In this document: one piece after another, positions 16,477 through 24,911 of the stretch
Layout of the letters: every line of letters starts with the position of its first letter
How positions within the stretch are numbered: position 1 is the stretch's first letter
From: an uncultured Bacteroidales bacterium
Lineage (GTDB): Bacteria; Bacteroidota; Bacteroidia; Bacteroidales; F082
Length of the DNA: 64,000 nucleotides
Reading direction: 5' to 3'
Assembly: GCA_947302205.1 (NCBI GenBank)
Contig: CAMYVD010000001.1
Coordinates: 178,866-242,865, forward strand
Notes under the pieces: generated by a model
Databases searched by the model: none
Told to the model about the DNA's origin: nothing
What the model saw: the letters and a program-made list of their open reading frames with translations, nothing else
Position numbers and translations under genes: made by a program

Positions 16477-18132
16477 TTAGTTCATTTTCTTTCCGCCGAA
16501 ATACACCTGGGTTGGCTTGTTGTAGCTGAATCCCTCTTTTTCTGCCGTGAGCAGGTCGTTTTCGAATACCAGGAAGTCAGCGTCCTTACCAGCCTCGATG
16601 GAGCCTTTTTTAGCCTCAATGCCAAGCTGTTTGGCACCGTTGATGGTATAGCCGATGAGCATTTCCTCAATGTTCATTCTCTCGTTCTCGGGCGGGAATA
16701 CTTTGGAAGCGACGGTGTATGGGTAGTCCTTGGTTTTTTCGGTAATCCAGCGGGTCATACCCACCTCCATGCCTAAGTAGGGGTTCCAGGTGGTGAAATC
16801 CATAAAGACGATATTGTCGCTGGACCAGGCCACTGTGGCGCCACTGTCCCAAACCGTTTTGCAGCGGAACTGTTTGCGGGCACGTTCCTCGCCAAGCCAG
16901 GTAGCCGCAATGGCGGGGTCTCCGGAGTGCCAGTGCGGCGTGAAGTTGGCGAACACGCCCAGCTTGGCGAAACGCTCCAGATCATCGTCGCACTCTATCT
17001 CAAGATGGGCGCAGGTAACTCTTACGTGGAGGTTGTCCCCCATCTCCTTTTTGGCCATCTCAACGCCATCCAATACCGTGCGTGACGCGCGCTCACCGAC
17101 GGTGTGAAGGTGAAGATCCAGATTGGCTTCGTTGAGTTCCTTCAAAAGCTTTGCGATTCCCTCTGCGGAGAAAGCGGTAGATCCCGTCGTATGGACATCC
17201 ACATAGGGCGTGACCATGGCCGCGGTATGGATCTTCTGGGTACCGTCCATGAAAATCTTCATGGTATGAACCTTCAGGTGCTCCGAGTTATACTCACGCT
17301 GGATGCGCTTCAGCTGCTTCAGGCCCTCCTCGGCATCCCGCTCCGAGTTGACCACAAGGCTGCCGTCAACATAAACGGGCAGTTTTCCCTGCTTGTCCAG
17401 TTCGACCAAGCGCTTATAGACCTTCTCATGGAACTTCATATCCCCCGGAAGACCGGCATCAAATACCGCAGAAACTCCGTATTCGACGGCAAAATCAATC
17501 CAACGTTGAAGTGCTGCATCAACCTGCTCATCGGTCAGATCCATCCCGCTGTCGAGAATGATACGGACTTCCGTTGCGCCCTCGTACATATTTCCGGTCA
17601 CATGTCCGTCCTTACGCACATAATACGCAAGTCCCGGTATAGGATCTGGTGTTTCGTCTGTAATGCCGTGTTTCTCAAGGATCTTGGAGTTGACCCAGAT
17701 GCTGTGTCCTTCGCCTTCCTGAATCTGAAGCTCGGCATCCGGACAGATGGCGTCCAGCTCCTCCTTGACAATATCCTCACCTTTCAAGTACGGTTTCTCC
17801 AAGAGAAATCTGTAGCGCTTCTCCCCGGGGTTCTTCTTGATATAGTCCGCCATCATGTCCAGCGCGGCCTGCTTGCCGTCCGGCTCAATGCGTTCTCCCA
17901 TTGGCGCGTACTCAAAACCCACAGGAATGGTGATATGCACATGGCTGTCGATGATGCCGGGCATGATAAACTTGCCACCGAGGTCAGTGATCTCGCCCTC
18001 GTAATTTGCGAGACCCTTCTCGTCGCCCACATATATGAATTTGCCGTCCTTCACTACAAGTGAAGTTGCCATCGGATTGTTTTTGTTTGATGTAAAGATT
18101 TTGGCGTTTTTAATGATTTTGTCTGCTTTCAT
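16477..18132 (-). CDS. YtcJ-like metal-dependent amidohydrolase
   Basis: A 551-residue amidohydrolase-superfamily enzyme (YtcJ/N-substituted formamide deformylase group). The family layout is visible: a beta-sandwich start (MKADKIIKNAKIFTSNKNNP), the metal motif FIMPGIIDSHVHITIP, an internal HLHTVGERASRTVLDG, VTCAHLEIECDDDLERF, and the C-terminal SIEAGKDADFLVFEND return to the sandwich. It would hydrolyse an amide or related C-N bond in the cytoplasm. It is the first gene of the three-hydrolase operon. A purine-rich GGAAA lies 7-8 nt before the ATG, more Shine-Dalgarno-like than most genes here, which with the neighbours hints at transfer from another phylum. Confidence 0.88.
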   Translation of the reverse strand: MKADKIIKNAKIFTSNKNNPMATSLVVKDGKFIYVGDEKGLANYEGEITDLGGKFIMPGIIDSHVHITIPVGFEYAPMGERIEPDGKQAALDMMADYIKKNPGEKRYRFLLEKPYLKGEDIVKEELDAICPDAELQIQEGEGHSIWVNSKILEKHGITDETPDPIPGLAYYVRKDGHVTGNMYEGATEVRIILDSGMDLTDEQVDAALQRWIDFAVEYGVSAVFDAGLPGDMKFHEKVYKRLVELDKQGKLPVYVDGSLVVNSERDAEEGLKQLKRIQREYNSEHLKVHTMKIFMDGTQKIHTAAMVTPYVDVHTTGSTAFSAEGIAKLLKELNEANLDLHLHTVGERASRTVLDGVEMAKKEMGDNLHVRVTCAHLEIECDDDLERFAKLGVFANFTPHWHSGDPAIAATWLGEERARKQFRCKTVWDSGATVAWSSDNIVFMDFTTWNPYLGMEVGMTRWITEKTKDYPYTVASKVFPPENERMNIEEMLIGYTINGAKQLGIEAKKGSIEAGKDADFLVFENDLLTAEKEGFSYNKPTQVYFGGKKMN

Positions 18133-18217
18133 GTTGGGTTTCCTTTCTTTATATTATTGGTTAAACATCTGTTTACAGGCCTTGTCTCGAAGCTTGTTGC
18201 AAATTTACCCCTTTTTT

Positions 18218-18271
18218 ATAAGAAAATCAAATATTACATAAAAAAAGGACGCGTCGTCGCTGCATCCCTAA
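18218..18271. repeat. Left copy of a ~55-bp imperfect direct repeat flanking a DUF4143 gene
   Basis: The sequence from ATAAGAAAATCAAAT through an A-run and GGACGCGTCGTCGCTGCATCCCTA matches 19843-19897 with about ten differences plus a 2-nt length change in the A-run. On the minus strand it reads as a weak hairpin followed by a T-run. The hairpin is decayed relative to the right-hand copy. Confidence 0.6.
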
Positions 18272-18309
18272 ATTTTTTCTCAAAAACACGTACCAATTAG
18301 GAAAAAATG

Positions 18310-18317
18310 TAATTTTG
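18310..18317 (+). promoter_or_regulatory. -7 promoter box (TAATTTTG) for the DUF4143 ATPase
   Basis: TAATTTTG followed by C lies 68 nt before the ATG at 18385. The leader that follows contains the two TGAAAAGTGTA repeats. Confidence 0.5.
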
Positions 18318-18333
18318 CAATGCAAATTATTAT

Positions 18334-18377
18334 TGAAAAGTGTATTTTTTGACACTGAAAATTATTTGAAAAGTGTA
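18334..18377 (+). promoter_or_regulatory. Paired TGAAAAGTGTA repeats, 33 nt apart, in the leader of the DUF4143 gene
   Basis: TGAAAAGTGTA occurs at 18334-18344 and again at 18367-18377, exactly 33 nt apart. The first is preceded by ATTAT and the second by ATTATT. Between them GACACT is an inverted partner of AGTGT. This could be an operator or a leader RNA element. The second DUF4143 gene in the window has a different repeat with the same 33-nt period. Confidence 0.45.
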
Positions 18378-18384
18378 AATAGCC

Positions 18385-19749
18385 ATGCTGTACAGAAAGA
18401 TCGCCTCATACATCGAAGACTATCTAAAGTCCAATACGGACAAGATTTTGATACTGGAAGGAGCCCGTCAGATAGGCAAGTCGTTCAGTATCCGCGAAGC
18501 AGGCACACGCTTGTATCCGAATTTCGTTGAAATCAACTTTGTGGAAGACGACGAAGGCAAGCAGTTGTTTAAAAACATTCACAGTAAGGAAGATTTCTAT
18601 CTGACCCTCAGCATGGTGGCGGGCGACAAGCTCAAAGACCGCAATGAAACCTTGGTGTTTCTCGATGAAATTCAGCATTATCCACAGTATCTGACAATGC
18701 TGAAATTTTTGCGGGAAGACGGCCGTTATCGCTATATCACCAGTGGCAGCCTGTTGGGAATAACACTGCAGGACACCACCTCCATCCCAGTAGGCAGCAT
18801 CATCCGCAAGGAGATGTTCCAGCTCGATTTCGAGGAATTCCTCATTGCCAACGGTTTCGGCACAGAAGCTCTGAATAAGTTGCGCCAATCCTACGAAAAC
18901 CGACAGGCATTGGGCAAAGAGCATCACAACCATGTGCTCAACCTATTCCGTCGCTATCTGTTGGTGGGTGGCCTGCCTGATGCCGTCAACACTTACCTGA
19001 GCACCCACAACATCGTGCATGTACGCGAAGTGCAGGAAGGCATCCGCAGCCTGTATGCCGCCGATGCTTCAAAATACGAGAAAGAACAAAACAAAAAGCT
19101 TCTTATCCGTCGCATCTACGAAATGATACCATCGCAGATGGAAAACAAGAAAAAACGCGTTGTGGCTCAAGAAATTCGCGGAAAGAAAGGCGATCGTTTC
19201 GAGCAATATAAAGAAGAGTTCGAGTATCTGGTTTCATCGGGCATTGCATTGGCGGTTCATGCCATCACCAACTCGAGTTTTCCAATTAACGAGTCGTTGC
19301 AGAAAAACTTACTAAAACTATATCTCAACGATGTTGGACTGCTTACCGGCGTGTTATATCACAACAACATCAGTCCGATTCTCGACGATGTGCGCAGCAT
19401 CAACCTCGGTTCCGTTTATGAGAGCGTTGTCGCCCAAGAGTTGCGAGCACACGGTCACAAGCTATTCTACTATGACAACCGCAAGCAAGGTGAAGTTGAC
19501 TTCATCGTTGATGATTACGATTCGATGAGTGCCCATCCGATAGAGGTCAAATCGGGTAAGGACTACAGTGTACATAGTGCGCTCGACAACCTCTTGAAGA
19601 ACCCCGACTACCACATCGTTTCAGGCACTGTCATCTCCAATGAGCGCGAAATATATCAGAAAGACAAGGTAACCTACATGCCTGTCTATTTCATAATGTT
19701 CATGGAATCCGACACATCACAAAAAGACGAATCAAGATATATCTTTTAA
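18385..19749 (+). CDS. AAA_14/DUF4143 ATP-binding protein
   Basis: A 454-residue ATPase of the archaeal/bacterial AAA_14 plus C-terminal DUF4143 architecture. Walker A is ILILEGARQIGKSFSIRE near residue 30, and Walker B is LVFLDEIQHYP near residue 95. The DUF4143 part shows YLLVGGLPDAVNTYL, LYLNDVGLLTG and the nuclease-like GEVDFIVDD...PIEVKSG motif (D...E-x-K). Such genes are abundant, scattered and variable in Bacteroidales. Their function is not established; a link to mobile or selfish behaviour is often suspected. It is flanked by a ~55-bp repeat on both sides. Confidence 0.85.
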   Translation: MLYRKIASYIEDYLKSNTDKILILEGARQIGKSFSIREAGTRLYPNFVEINFVEDDEGKQLFKNIHSKEDFYLTLSMVAGDKLKDRNETLVFLDEIQHYPQYLTMLKFLREDGRYRYITSGSLLGITLQDTTSIPVGSIIRKEMFQLDFEEFLIANGFGTEALNKLRQSYENRQALGKEHHNHVLNLFRRYLLVGGLPDAVNTYLSTHNIVHVREVQEGIRSLYAADASKYEKEQNKKLLIRRIYEMIPSQMENKKKRVVAQEIRGKKGDRFEQYKEEFEYLVSSGIALAVHAITNSSFPINESLQKNLLKLYLNDVGLLTGVLYHNNISPILDDVRSINLGSVYESVVAQELRAHGHKLFYYDNRKQGEVDFIVDDYDSMSAHPIEVKSGKDYSVHSALDNLLKNPDYHIVSGTVISNEREIYQKDKVTYMPVYFIMFMESDTSQKDESRYIF

Positions 19750-19842
19750 TCAGTTGATATGGTATCTTATCTCTTATCTTTTATCTGACAACGATCTTCT
19801 GCGTCCTAACTTCCTTCCCGTCGATTAGGCCCGAGGTCGGTG

Positions 19843-19897
19843 ATAAGAAAAGCAAATGTCGCATAAAAAAAAAGGACGCGGCATCGCCGCGTCCCTA
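19843..19897. repeat. Right copy of the direct repeat flanking the DUF4143 gene
   Basis: ATAAGAAAAGCAAATGTCGCAT, an A-run and a GC-rich palindrome ending CCCTA match the copy at 18218-18271. In this copy the palindrome is perfect, with arms of 9 bp. Confidence 0.6.
19864..19894 (-). terminator. Intrinsic terminator for the lipoprotein gene (REP-like stem)
   Basis: On the minus strand, the 9-bp arms GGACGCGGC and GCCGCGTCC enclose a 3-nt loop and are followed by an uninterrupted run of nine T. It starts about 25 nt after the stop of the minus-strand lipoprotein gene at 19920, the right place and orientation for an intrinsic terminator. Confidence 0.75.
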
Positions 19898-19919
19898 CGG
19901 TATCATTTATTGTCACGAT

Positions 19920-20708
19920 TTACTCACTGACCTTGGTCAGGGTACTGGTTTCGGTGTAAAGATTGCCATGACGCAGGACCACTTCCTTTGCGATCAACGT
20001 ATCGTTGGAGTATGACACTAAAACGCTGTTCTCGCGTTCTTCTTCACATCCTGGATATTGCCAGCGCGTGCACAACAGGCTGCCGTCGACGAAATATTCG
20101 GCGTATTCCGTTTCTACTTCCACCCATTGCCCGTCTACGAGCTCATATTCGATGTTGGTGCCGTCGGCAAGGTATTTTTCACAGATTGGATAAGGCGTGA
20201 AATCCGGTTCGTCGCTGGTGACAGTTCCTTCCCAGCGGCCGATGACGATTTGAGAGAAGTCATCGTTAACCTTGACGTAGTGCTCTTGGCAAGGGCCGTA
20301 TGAGGCAATTTCCTCACCGTAAATATAAAGCGTGGTCTTGCCAATGTAGTACAGGTCATCGCCGTTAACGGTGATGTCGGTCATCTCTTCCACCGTTGTG
20401 ATGTCGTCCACATTCAAGGTTACCATGATGGTATTGCCATCAACTGTCACATCGGCTTGCTTTTTGTAAAACCACACATCGTAATCCGCCTCCGATATGC
20501 TGTAATAGCACTTGTACTCGGAGCCTTCCTTGACGAAGGTTGATACCGAAAGAATGTCAGCGGTGAGCGGTAGTCCGGCTGATTCAACGTTAAGCCACTT
20601 GCCGATGATCTTCTCGGCCACGTTGTCTTTGTCTTTTGAACATGATGAGAATGTCATTGCGCCGCAAATCAGGATGGCGGCAAGCAACCAAAGTCTTGAT
20701 TTTTTCAT
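19920..20708 (-). CDS. Lipoprotein with lipocalin-like repeat layout
   Basis: A 262-residue exported lipoprotein. The lipobox is FSSC, with the acylated Cys at about residue 23, followed by SKDKD. Two similar halves each begin with a GKW or GRWEGT motif (IIGKWLNVESAG near residue 35, IVIGRWEGTVTSD near residue 155). They are followed by beta-rich sequence with a FVKEG- or YLADGT-type turn, reminiscent of tandem lipocalin-like domains in Bacteroidota lipoproteins. The second half is acidic and cysteine-containing. A terminator lies directly downstream. Ligand unknown. Confidence 0.75.
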   Translation of the reverse strand: MKKSRLWLLAAILICGAMTFSSCSKDKDNVAEKIIGKWLNVESAGLPLTADILSVSTFVKEGSEYKCYYSISEADYDVWFYKKQADVTVDGNTIMVTLNVDDITTVEEMTDITVNGDDLYYIGKTTLYIYGEEIASYGPCQEHYVKVNDDFSQIVIGRWEGTVTSDEPDFTPYPICEKYLADGTNIEYELVDGQWVEVETEYAEYFVDGSLLCTRWQYPGCEEERENSVLVSYSNDTLIAKEVVLRHGNLYTETSTLTKVSE

Positions 20709-20743
20709 TGTTTTAGGTTTTTGTATGAGTTTACTATTAATTC

Positions 20744-21685
20744 TTAATTCTCAGGGAAAGGGAATTCAAACTTGGGCATGGTTCCAACATAATGCAGGGT
20801 CGGTGTGCCGGAGATGCCGCTGATGGTCAAGCCTGTCATGTCGATGGTGTAGGTGTTGCCATTTTTTGCAACGGAAATTTCACCGCTTGTTGCATATTTG
20901 ATCGTTGTGACCGTCATATCTTGTATGTAGAAAATATCCCTGTCATTGTAGGTAAAGGTGCCTGTCGGAAGGTCGTCGCCGGAGGCCGTTGATGAGCTGA
21001 ATCCAATCAAATTGCCGTCTTCGGTAATGAAAGCGGCGACGTCCATCACTGAGCCTAAAATGTTCAATGTTGTCCTGCCTGCCGTCACGATGTTGGTGCC
21101 GTTGAAGTCGCCTTCCACAACGTCTGAAAGGACAAACCTTATCATATTGTCTTCAAAGTCGACGGAAGAGGTTGAGACCTGCGTCTGGTCCTTGATTTTC
21201 TTGACTTCGATGCCCGTTCCTGTGACGGTGAATTGGTTCCCGTCCATCGCGAGGGTAAACGAACCACTTCTGGCAGCGTATGCATCTGCTTGGTTCAAAA
21301 AGTTGCTAAGGCTGAAAGTTAACATGTTGCCCACTTCGTATTCTGTAACGATATACATCGGGAAGTGGTCTAAAGGCTGTTCCGGGTCGAAAGCAAGGTT
21401 GTAGATGCCTGACGCGAAGTCGTCTTTGAAAACGATGAAGACCCCTTTGGTTTTACTGCCAAAGTAACCAATCTCCTCGGTTTGCGACAACATGATGGCA
21501 TTGTAAACCTGACCGACGCTGTCTTTGATGTTTTCGATGGTCATGGCGTTGTTGATGTCATAAGAGGTGTCGCCCAACGTGTATTTTTGCGTGTGGGTGT
21601 CTGAATCATTGGTTGTTTTCTTGCAACCCATGAAACCTGTTGCTACGGCTGCGATGATCGTGAATACCAAAAAAAGCTTTTTCAT
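20744..21685 (-). CDS. Lipoprotein of unknown function
   Basis: A 313-residue exported lipoprotein with a clear lipobox (ATGFMGCKKTTND; acylated Cys near residue 21). The mature part is beta-rich, with repeated strand-turn segments (GNQFTVTGTGIEVKKI, GRTTLNILGSVMDVAAFIT, NRDIFYIQDMTVTTIKY typed residues). It contains no recognised catalytic motif. It lies between LeuRS (16 nt upstream on the same strand) and the second lipoprotein (35 nt downstream), so it may be in one transcription unit with leuS. Confidence 0.75.
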   Translation of the reverse strand: MKKLFLVFTIIAAVATGFMGCKKTTNDSDTHTQKYTLGDTSYDINNAMTIENIKDSVGQVYNAIMLSQTEEIGYFGSKTKGVFIVFKDDFASGIYNLAFDPEQPLDHFPMYIVTEYEVGNMLTFSLSNFLNQADAYAARSGSFTLAMDGNQFTVTGTGIEVKKIKDQTQVSTSSVDFEDNMIRFVLSDVVEGDFNGTNIVTAGRTTLNILGSVMDVAAFITEDGNLIGFSSSTASGDDLPTGTFTYNDRDIFYIQDMTVTTIKYATSGEISVAKNGNTYTIDMTGLTISGISGTPTLHYVGTMPKFEFPFPEN

Positions 21686-21701
21686 AATTTATTTATTGGG
21701 T

Positions 21702-24700
21702 TTATAATACAATGTTCACAATCTTCTTCGGTACGTAGATCACCTTGCGGATCTGCTTGCCTTCGATCCATTTGGCGGCTTCGGGGGCGGCCAGCACGGC
21801 GGCTTGCACCTCTTCGGCGGTCATCGTCACAGGCAGCTCCATGTTGAAGCGCATCTTGCCGTTGAAGCTGATGGGGTAATTGAAGCTGTTTTCCACGGTC
21901 TTCGACTCGTCGTAAACGGGGAAGGTAGCCTTCACTACGGAATCGTTATGGCCTAACAGGTGCCAGAGCTCTTCGGCGATGTGAGGAGCGTAGGGCGAGA
22001 TCATCACGCACAGCGGCTCCAGGATCTCACGCTTGTTGCACTTGAGGTCGGTAAGTTCGTTCACGCCAATCATGAAGGCGGAGACGACGGTGTTGAACGA
22101 GATGCTCTCGATGCCGTCTTCCTCTTTCTTGATGAGCTTGTGCAGGCATTTCAGCTCGGCTGCGGTGGCGGGCTCGTCGTTGACGCGGAATTCGTTGTTC
22201 TCGTCGGTGTAGAGTTTCCAGAACTTGCGCAGGAAGCGGAAAGTGCCTTCGATGCCTTGCGTGTCCCAGGGCTTGGATTGCTCCAATGGACCTAGGAACA
22301 TCTCGTAGAGACGCAGCGTGTCGGCTCCGTATTTCTCCACGATGTCGTCAGGGTTCTGCACGTTGAACATCGATTTCGACATCTTTTCGACTTCCGAGCC
22401 GCATACATAAATGTCGTTGCCATCCTTGTCCTTTTCCTTGATGAAGTGGGCATCCTTCAGGTCGTCGCGCCATTGGCGGCATGCCGGAATGTCGAGGATG
22501 TCGTTGTGTACCATGTTGATGTCCACGTGAATCGGGTCGCTGAACAGCTCACGGTCAGGGATGTTTTTGGAGACGAAGATGGGGCCTCGCTTGTACTCTT
22601 CGCCGTCCACAAAGGCCGGGACTTCCTTGCCTGCAATCAAGTCCTTGATTTTCTGCTCAACGATATGGGTTCCGGAACGGTAATCATTCAAAACGTCGAT
22701 GTTGGGCACCAACAGCAGTTTGTAACCCTTCGATGCGGCGTATTCCTCCCAAGGTTCGGCCACCTTCTCGAGGTTGCCCATGCGGTTGATCTCGATGAGG
22801 ATGCCTTTTTCGGGGCAGAAGAAGTCGAACCGACGACGGCCGTCCTTGAAATCTCTAACGAATTCCACACCCAAACGCTTGTCCTTGATGATGTTCCAAA
22901 CGTCATATTCGCACAGCTTCTCCAGATTGACACGATAGGCGAAGCTGGAACGGCCTTGGATCATGCCCTGGTTGATCATGCGCTGGAAGGGCTCATCCTT
23001 GCACGACAAGCCAAGGTCGTACAGGAACTTGCACCAGAAGCGGCTGTAGATCAAGTGACCCGTGGCGTGTTCGGCACCACCGATATAAAGGTCAACGTTC
23101 TGCCAATAGTCGTTGGCTTCACGGCTGAAGTATTCCTTGTCGTTGCGCGGGTCTTGATAGCGGAGGTAGTAGCCGCTCGATCCGGCAAAGCCCGGCATGG
23201 TATTGGTCTCGATGGGATAGCCCTCTTCGGTGACCCAGTTCTTGGCGCGGGCCAAAGGCGGCTCGCCCGTCTCGGTGGGCTTGTATTCGTCGATGGAAGG
23301 CAGCTCCAAAGGCAGTTTCGACTCGTCCATGGCGTAAGGCATGCCGTCCTTGTAGTAAATCGGGAAAGGCTCGCCCCAGTAACGCTGGCGGCTGAAGATA
23401 GCATCACGCAGGCGGTAGTTGGTCTTGCCTGTGCCAACGCCGAGTTTCTCCAATTCCTGGATCATGCGTTCGATGGCTTTCTTCACGGTGAGGCCGTTGA
23501 GGAAGCCTGAGTTGACCAGCTCGCCGTCCTTGGCGTCAAAGCTTTCCTCCCAGGTGGCGGGATCGGTCGGCTCGGTGCCAGGTTTCTTCACTACTTGGAT
23601 GATGGGCAGGTTGAAATGACGGGCGAAAGCGAAGTCGCGGCTGTCGTGCGCGGGCACGGCCATGATGGCACCGGTGCCGTAGCCCATGAGGACGTAGTCG
23701 GCGATCCAGATGGGGAGCTTGGCACCCGTGATGGGGTTGATGCCGTAGGCACCCGTGAAGGCGCCGCTCACCTTGCGGACCTCAGCCATGCGCTCACGCT
23801 CGCTGCGGTTCTTGGTGCGGGTGATGTATTCCTCCACCTCGGCGCGTTGCTCGGGGGTGGTGATCTCTGAAACCAGCTCGTGCTCGGGAGCCAGCACCAT
23901 GAAGGTGGTTCCGAACAAAGTGTCGGCACGGGTGGTGAACACTTCCAGATCAATATCCTTACCATTGACCTTGAAGATGACGGAAGCACCCATGGACTTG
24001 CCGATCCAGTTGCGCTGCACTTCCTTCACCGACTCGCTCCATTCCACGGTCTCCAGGCCGGTGAGCAGTCTTTCGGCGTAGGCGGTGATGCGGAGGAGCC
24101 ATTGTTTCATGGATTTGCGCACTACAGGATAGCCGCCACGGACGGAGAGGCCGTCAACGACCTCGTCGTTGGCCAATACGGTGCCGAGTTTCGGGCACCA
24201 GTTCACCAAAGCCTCGGCTTGGTAGGCGAGGCGGTAGTTCATCAGCACTTCCTGCTGTTCCTTCTCGCTCATGGCTTTCCACTCGGCGGCGGTGAAGCTC
24301 AAAGGCTTGCTCTCGGCCACGTTGAGACCTTCGGTGCCTTTTTCTTCAAAGCGCGCTACCAGTTTACTGATGGGCTGGGCCTTTTGGCATTTGTTGCAGT
24401 AGAATGAGTTGAACAACTGTATGAAGGTCCATTGAGTCCATTTGTAGTAGCTCGGATCGCTGGTGCGCACCTCGCGGTCCCAGTCGTAGCTGAAACCGAT
24501 CTTGTCCATCTGTTCGCGGTAGCGGTTGATGTTCTTCTCGGTGGTCACGGCAGGGTGAGTGCCGGTTTGGATAGCGTATTGCTCCGCGGGCAGACCGTAG
24601 GCGTCGTAACCCATGGGGTGCAGCACGTTGAAGCCTTTCAGGCGTTTGTATCTTGCATAAATGTCAGAGGCGATGTAGCCTAATGGGTGACCCACATGCA

Positions 24701-24839
24701 GACCTGCTCCCGAAGGGTAGGGGAACATGTCCAAAACATAGAACTTTGGTTTATTCTGGTCGATATCAACCTTATACACTTTCTGGTCGCGCCAATACTG
24801 CTGCCATTTTTTTTCGATGTCGATAAAATTATAATCCAT
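21702..24839 (-). CDS. leuS: Leucyl-tRNA synthetase with an extra ~112-residue inserted domain
   Basis: A 1045-residue class I synthetase charging tRNA-Leu. The HIGH motif is [14 protein letters not shown] near residue 45, a CP1 editing domain follows, and KMSKS is [11 protein letters not shown]. The start at 24839 ([16 protein letters not shown]) is the family N-terminus; the longer open frame runs through the divergent promoter. Bacteroidota LeuRS is usually around 920-945 residues. The excess is a block at residues ~641-752 (22584-22919), between [16 protein letters not shown] and [10 protein letters not shown], that looks like a VSR/DUF559 nuclease-like fold. The catalytic motifs are intact, so it should be the functional housekeeping enzyme. 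Confidence 0.95.
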   Translation of the reverse strand: MDYNFIDIEKKWQQYWRDQKVYKVDIDQNKPKFYVLDMFPYPSGAGLHVGHPLGYIASDIYARYKRLKGFNVLHPMGYDAYGLPAEQYAIQTGTHPAVTTEKNINRYREQMDKIGFSYDWDREVRTSDPSYYKWTQWTFIQLFNSFYCNKCQKAQPISKLVARFEEKGTEGLNVAESKPLSFTAAEWKAMSEKEQQEVLMNYRLAYQAEALVNWCPKLGTVLANDEVVDGLSVRGGYPVVRKSMKQWLLRITAYAERLLTGLETVEWSESVKEVQRNWIGKSMGASVIFKVNGKDIDLEVFTTRADTLFGTTFMVLAPEHELVSEITTPEQRAEVEEYITRTKNRSERERMAEVRKVSGAFTGAYGINPITGAKLPIWIADYVLMGYGTGAIMAVPAHDSRDFAFARHFNLPIIQVVKKPGTEPTDPATWEESFDAKDGELVNSGFLNGLTVKKAIERMIQELEKLGVGTGKTNYRLRDAIFSRQRYWGEPFPIYYKDGMPYAMDESKLPLELPSIDEYKPTETGEPPLARAKNWVTEEGYPIETNTMPGFAGSSGYYLRYQDPRNDKEYFSREANDYWQNVDLYIGGAEHATGHLIYSRFWCKFLYDLGLSCKDEPFQRMINQGMIQGRSSFAYRVNLEKLCEYDVWNIIKDKRLGVEFVRDFKDGRRRFDFFCPEKGILIEINRMGNLEKVAEPWEEYAASKGYKLLLVPNIDVLNDYRSGTHIVEQKIKDLIAGKEVPAFVDGEEYKRGPIFVSKNIPDRELFSDPIHVDINMVHNDILDIPACRQWRDDLKDAHFIKEKDKDGNDIYVCGSEVEKMSKSMFNVQNPDDIVEKYGADTLRLYEMFLGPLEQSKPWDTQGIEGTFRFLRKFWKLYTDENNEFRVNDEPATAAELKCLHKLIKKEEDGIESISFNTVVSAFMIGVNELTDLKCNKREILEPLCVMISPYAPHIAEELWHLLGHNDSVVKATFPVYDESKTVENSFNYPISFNGKMRFNMELPVTMTAEEVQAAVLAAPEAAKWIEGKQIRKVIYVPKKIVNIVL
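22584..22919 (-). other. Nuclease-like (VSR/DUF559-type) domain inserted in LeuRS
   Basis: About 112 codons inside leuS. The core is [20 protein letters not shown] followed by [14 protein letters not shown], then a helix with [16 protein letters not shown] and a final helix [13 protein letters not shown]. The order (beta-turn-beta with Asp, then Glu on the next strand, helix, strand ending in a valine-proline) is that of DUF559/VSR-like PD-(D/E)XK folds. The Glu is followed by I-N rather than a catalytic x-K or x-D-G, so it may be inactive. It is in frame with no stop and shows no intein splice-site residues. Confidence 0.6.
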
Positions 24840-24866
24840 AACGGGCGTTTTTTCTAAAATAAACCG

Positions 24867-24874
24867 CAAAGATA
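24867..24874 (-). promoter_or_regulatory. -7 promoter box (TATCTTTG) for leuS
   Basis: On the minus strand this reads TATCTTTG, 27 nt before the leuS ATG at 24839. It faces away from the histidine-kinase box at 24885-24892. Confidence 0.5.
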
Positions 24875-24884
24875 CAAATTTTAG

Positions 24885-24892
24885 TAACTTTG
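24885..24892 (+). promoter_or_regulatory. -7 promoter box (TAACTTTG) for the histidine kinase
   Basis: TAACTTTG followed by C lies 19 nt before the kinase ATG at 24912. Only 10 nt separate it from the divergent leuS box, so the two promoters share upstream DNA. Confidence 0.5.
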
Positions 24893-24911
24893 CACAATAA
24901 ATCATCAGCAA

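Noticed and set aside
22584..22919. An intein in leuS.
   Set aside because: No splice-junction Cys/Ser at the start or His-Asn-Cys/Ser/Thr at the end, and the block is too short for an intein.
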